Shown one piece after another: positions 5,840 to 7,417 of a stretch of DNA of 7,417 nucleotides. The position numbers and the translations under genes were made by a program. Source of the stretch: Phycisphaerae bacterium (GTDB lineage Bacteria > Planctomycetota > Phycisphaerae > Phycisphaerales > UBA1924); assembly GCA_016794945.1 (NCBI GenBank), contig JAEUIX010000077.1:1-7417 (forward strand), read 5' to 3'. The notes beneath the pieces are model-generated. The model did no database searches. It was not told the DNA's origin and saw only the letters and a list, made by a program, of their open reading frames with translations. Every line of letters starts with the position of its first letter. The stretch's first letter is position 1.

Positions 5840-6523
5840 TCACCTGAACTCCTGGCGGCCCTCGATCGCGTCGGCGAGCACGGCCTTGGAGGCGAATTCC
5901 ATCGAGGATCCCGACGGCAGCCCGCGGGCCAGGCGGCTGACCCGCACGGGCAGGTCCTTGAGCAGCCCGCTGAGGTACAGGGTCGTGCCGTCGCCCTCGA
6001 GGGTGGGATTGAGGCCGAGGATCACCTCGCGCACCTGGACGCCGCCGTTGGCCCCCGCCTGGCGGACGCGCCGGACCAGATCCGCGATGGTCAGGTCGGC
6101 CGGGCCCACGCCCTCCAGGGGGCTCAGGCGGCCCAGCAGCACGTGGTACGCGCCCCGGTACATGCCGGTCTGCTCGATGGCCAGCAGGTCGCGCGGCTGC
6201 TCGACGACCAGCAGGCAGGCGTGGTCCCGACGCGGGTCGGCGCAGACGGCGCAGCGGGGACCGTCGGCGAGATTGAAGCACAGCTCGCAGTTGCGGACGG
6301 CCCGCTTGACGTCGGTGATGGCGGCGGCCAGCGCCTGAGCAACGGCCTGGTCGCTCTTGAGCAGGTGCAGCGCCAGGCGCTCGGCAGAGCGCGGGCCCAC
6401 GCCGGGGAGACGGGCCAGCTCGTCGATCAACCGCTGGACCAGCGCCGGGTAGGCCGTCGAGCGCGCGGCCCGCGTCGACGCCGGATCTGGAGCGCCGGCG
6501 GAGCCGGCCTGTGCCCTGGCCAT
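5840..6523 (-). CDS. recR: Recombination mediator protein RecR
   Basis: 227 aa. RecR acts with RecO/RecF to load RecA on SSB-coated single-stranded DNA in gap repair. The order of parts is standard. A helix-hairpin-helix LARLPGVGPRSAERLALHLL is at 36-55. A four-Cys zinc site is at C79, C82, C91 and C94. A Toprim domain runs from about 102, with CLLVVEQPRDLLAIEQTG and the following RLSPLEGVGP, then ILGLNPTLEGDGT. The C-terminal part reads RLARGLPSGSSMEFASK and ends ADAIEGRQEFR. Compared with E. coli RecR (201 aa) there are about 23 extra Ala/Ser/Pro-rich N-terminal residues. ATG6523 is preferred because TACGCT lies 6 bp upstream, as for a leaderless mRNA; no Shine-Dalgarno sequence is seen. 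The common dnaX-ybaB-recR order is absent: recR here is first on its strand and followed by rpoN after 115 bp. It diverges from the phosphatase gene across only 35 bp. Confidence 0.96.
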   Translation of the reverse strand: MARAQAGSAGAPDPASTRAARSTAYPALVQRLIDELARLPGVGPRSAERLALHLLKSDQAVAQALAAAITDVKRAVRNCELCFNLADGPRCAVCADPRRDHACLLVVEQPRDLLAIEQTGMYRGAYHVLLGRLSPLEGVGPADLTIADLVRRVRQAGANGGVQVREVILGLNPTLEGDGTTLYLSGLLKDLPVRVSRLARGLPSGSSMEFASKAVLADAIEGRQEFR

Positions 6524-6529
6524 GCCCGG

Positions 6530-6535
6530 AGCGTA
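6530..6535 (-). promoter_or_regulatory. Candidate -10 hexamer (TACGCT) of recR
   Basis: On the minus strand TACGCT fits TANNNT and is followed by exactly 6 bp (CCGGGC) and the recR ATG. This is the geometry of leaderless promoters described in Deinococcus. There is no Shine-Dalgarno sequence and no -35 consensus. The hexamer overlaps the 8-bp palindrome GCGTACGC (6531-6538). Confidence 0.5.
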
Positions 6536-6547
6536 CGCGAACGGCGC

Positions 6548-6553
6548 TAGGCT
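6548..6553 (+). promoter_or_regulatory. Candidate -10 hexamer (TAGGCT) of the phosphatase gene
   Basis: TAGGCT is followed by 5 bp (TGGAC) and the ATG at 6559. It lies 12 bp from the opposing recR hexamer, so the two polymerases would share a 35-bp region and could not bind at the same time. No Shine-Dalgarno sequence or -35 consensus is visible. Confidence 0.45.
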
Positions 6554-6558
6554 TGGAC

Positions 6559-7230
6559 ATGGAACGGGCGCGGGCGTCGCGGCGGCTGGGGCTGGTGCTG
6601 GCGGCGGCGGGGCTGTGCGCCGCCGGAGGGTTGTACTTCAGGTACGTCGTGCGCGATCAGATCGTGGCCCGACGGTTCGCCGAGGTCGAGCCCGGGCGCG
6701 TGTACCGGTCGGGGCGGCTCTCGCCGGCGCAGCTGCAGGCCAAGGTGCGCCAGCACGGGATCAGGACGATCGTCGACCTCGGGGCGTTCGAACCTGGGTC
6801 GCCCGAGGCTCGCACCGCCGAACGGACGGCGCTGGCGCTGGGCGTGGACAGGTTCGTGTTCGGTCTGCGCGGCGACGGGACCGGCGAACCGCAGGACTAC
6901 GTCGAGGCGCTCCGCATCGCGCTGGACCCGGCGCGTCAGCCGGTGCTCGTGCACTGCGCCGCGGGGACCCATCGCACCAGCGTGTGCGTGGCGCTCATCC
7001 GCGCGACGGACGATCCCGGGCCGCTGCGGCCCGACTTCGCCCGGGACTTCGAGGCCTTCGACTACGACCGGACCGACACGCCGCAGACCGCGGCGTACCT
7101 GCTGCAGTGGGGTCAGAAGATCCTGGACGCCTACCGCTCGGGCGGCTCGCTGGGACCGACGACGCTGGACGCCTCCGGGGCGGGGCCGAAACGGCCGACG
7201 GACGGCGCGGCCCCGGCGCTCAGGCCTTGA
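6559..7230 (+). CDS. Membrane-anchored dual-specificity/tyrosine phosphatase-like protein
   Basis: 223 aa. A basic N-terminus (RARASRR) precedes one hydrophobic segment (about 10-27), a signal anchor or uncleaved signal; the positive charges in front suggest the rest lies outside the cytoplasm. The following RVYRSGRLSPAQL (47-59) and GIRTIVDLG (67-75) are the opening strands of the bacterial DSP/PTPase-like fold. The catalytic P-loop is H132 C133 AAGTH R139 T140, an intact HC-x5-R-(S/T) with nucleophile Cys133. D106 in RGDGTGE is a possible general acid. The C-terminal 35 residues are Gly/Ala/Pro-rich and probably disordered. It should hydrolyse a phosphate ester by the cysteine-phosphate mechanism; the substrate (phosphoprotein, inositol phosphate or other) cannot be read from the sequence. 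ATG6559 is chosen over an in-frame ATG at 6511 because the latter lies inside recR and delays the membrane anchor by 16 odd residues. The 3' end overlaps the next minus-strand gene by 11 bp. Confidence 0.85.
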   Translation: MERARASRRLGLVLAAAGLCAAGGLYFRYVVRDQIVARRFAEVEPGRVYRSGRLSPAQLQAKVRQHGIRTIVDLGAFEPGSPEARTAERTALALGVDRFVFGLRGDGTGEPQDYVEALRIALDPARQPVLVHCAAGTHRTSVCVALIRATDDPGPLRPDFARDFEAFDYDRTDTPQTAAYLLQWGQKILDAYRSGGSLGPTTLDASGAGPKRPTDGAAPALRP

Positions 7231-7417
7231 CGAAGGTTGCACGAAGGCACAGGTGATCGGGATCGCTGGCGCAGCGATACTCCCGCGGGCCATCGCGCAG
7301 GCTCAGGCCGGCGTCCGCCAGCAGGCGGACCAGTTCGGTGCCTGCCAGCGCGTAGGGCGGACCGTCCTCGAGGCTCAGCGGTTCTTCTTCGGGCCGGCCG
7401 CGGCAGATGACCAGCAC
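7220..7417 (-). CDS. Unidentified small or 5'-truncated protein
   Basis: A 65-codon minus-strand frame is open to the window edge and stops at TGA (7220-7222). The first codon in view is GTG at 7415-7417, which could be the start or an internal Val. It reads (V/M)LVICRGRPEEEPLSLEDG and continues with an amphipathic AGTELVRLLADAGLSL segment, then EYRCASDPDHLCLRATFVKA. The composition is balanced and protein-like. Cys residues fall at positions 5, 49 and 57 of the visible part, too few and too scattered to call a metal site. I do not recognise the family. Its last 11 bp overlap the end of the phosphatase gene on the opposite strand. Being real is likely but not certain, because stop-free frames are common at this GC content. 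Confidence 0.5.
   Translation of the reverse strand: MLVICRGRPEEEPLSLEDGPPYALAGTELVRLLADAGLSLRDGPREYRCASDPDHLCLRATFVKA

Noticed and set aside
6511..6558. Earlier ATG for the phosphatase gene
   Set aside because: It lies within recR and adds 16 residues before the signal anchor; ATG6559 has the -10-like hexamer at the right distance.
1..7417. CRISPR array, insertion sequence, tRNA/rRNA, prophage or defence genes
   Set aside because: No regularly spaced repeats, transposase-like frames, terminal repeats or RNA gene cores were seen on either strand.

Overview
This is a GC-rich window (roughly 70% GC by eye) with the gene content of a planctomycete, most likely class Phycisphaerae. Three things point there. 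A secreted protein ends in the Pro-Thr-Pro-Gly / Leu-Gly-rich helix / Arg-tail form of the PEP-CTERM-like tag that is common in that class. The sigma-54 factor has a divergent region I and a long acidic region II. The house style is short genes on alternating strands with few Shine-Dalgarno sequences. The taxonomic call is inference from protein style, as there is no rRNA or other marker here.

Layout from left to right. Positions 1-92 (minus) hold the start of a gene that leaves the window. A strong intrinsic terminator (141-177, minus) ends an exported PEP-CTERM-like protein with a P-domain-like beta sandwich (215-934, minus). A 386-bp divergent intergenic region (935-1320) carries several symmetric elements and a possible sigma-54 promoter. 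A two-gene plus-strand unit follows: a duplicated ABC-2-type permease (1321-3177) and, 18 bp later, a zinc-ribbon class I methyltransferase (3196-4161). Converging on it with a 6-bp gap is rpoN (4168-5724, minus), preceded on the same strand by recR (5840-6523, minus). A 35-bp gap separates recR from a divergent membrane-anchored cysteine phosphatase (6559-7230, plus). Its 3' end overlaps by 11 bp an unidentified partial minus-strand gene (7220-7417).

The functions are mostly unrelated: recombinational repair (RecR), alternative transcription initiation (RpoN), envelope or export functions (permease, PEP-CTERM protein, phosphatase) and a methyltransferase of unknown substrate. I see no mobile element, CRISPR array, tRNA/rRNA, toxin-antitoxin pair or defence cassette, and no convincing new multi-gene system. 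The most informative signal is regulatory. Four transcription-unit-leading genes (starts at 92, 1321, 6523 and 6559) have a TANNNT -10-like hexamer only 5-9 bp before the ATG and no recognisable Shine-Dalgarno sequence, which points to leaderless mRNAs. The PEP-CTERM gene, by contrast, has a clear ribosome binding site.
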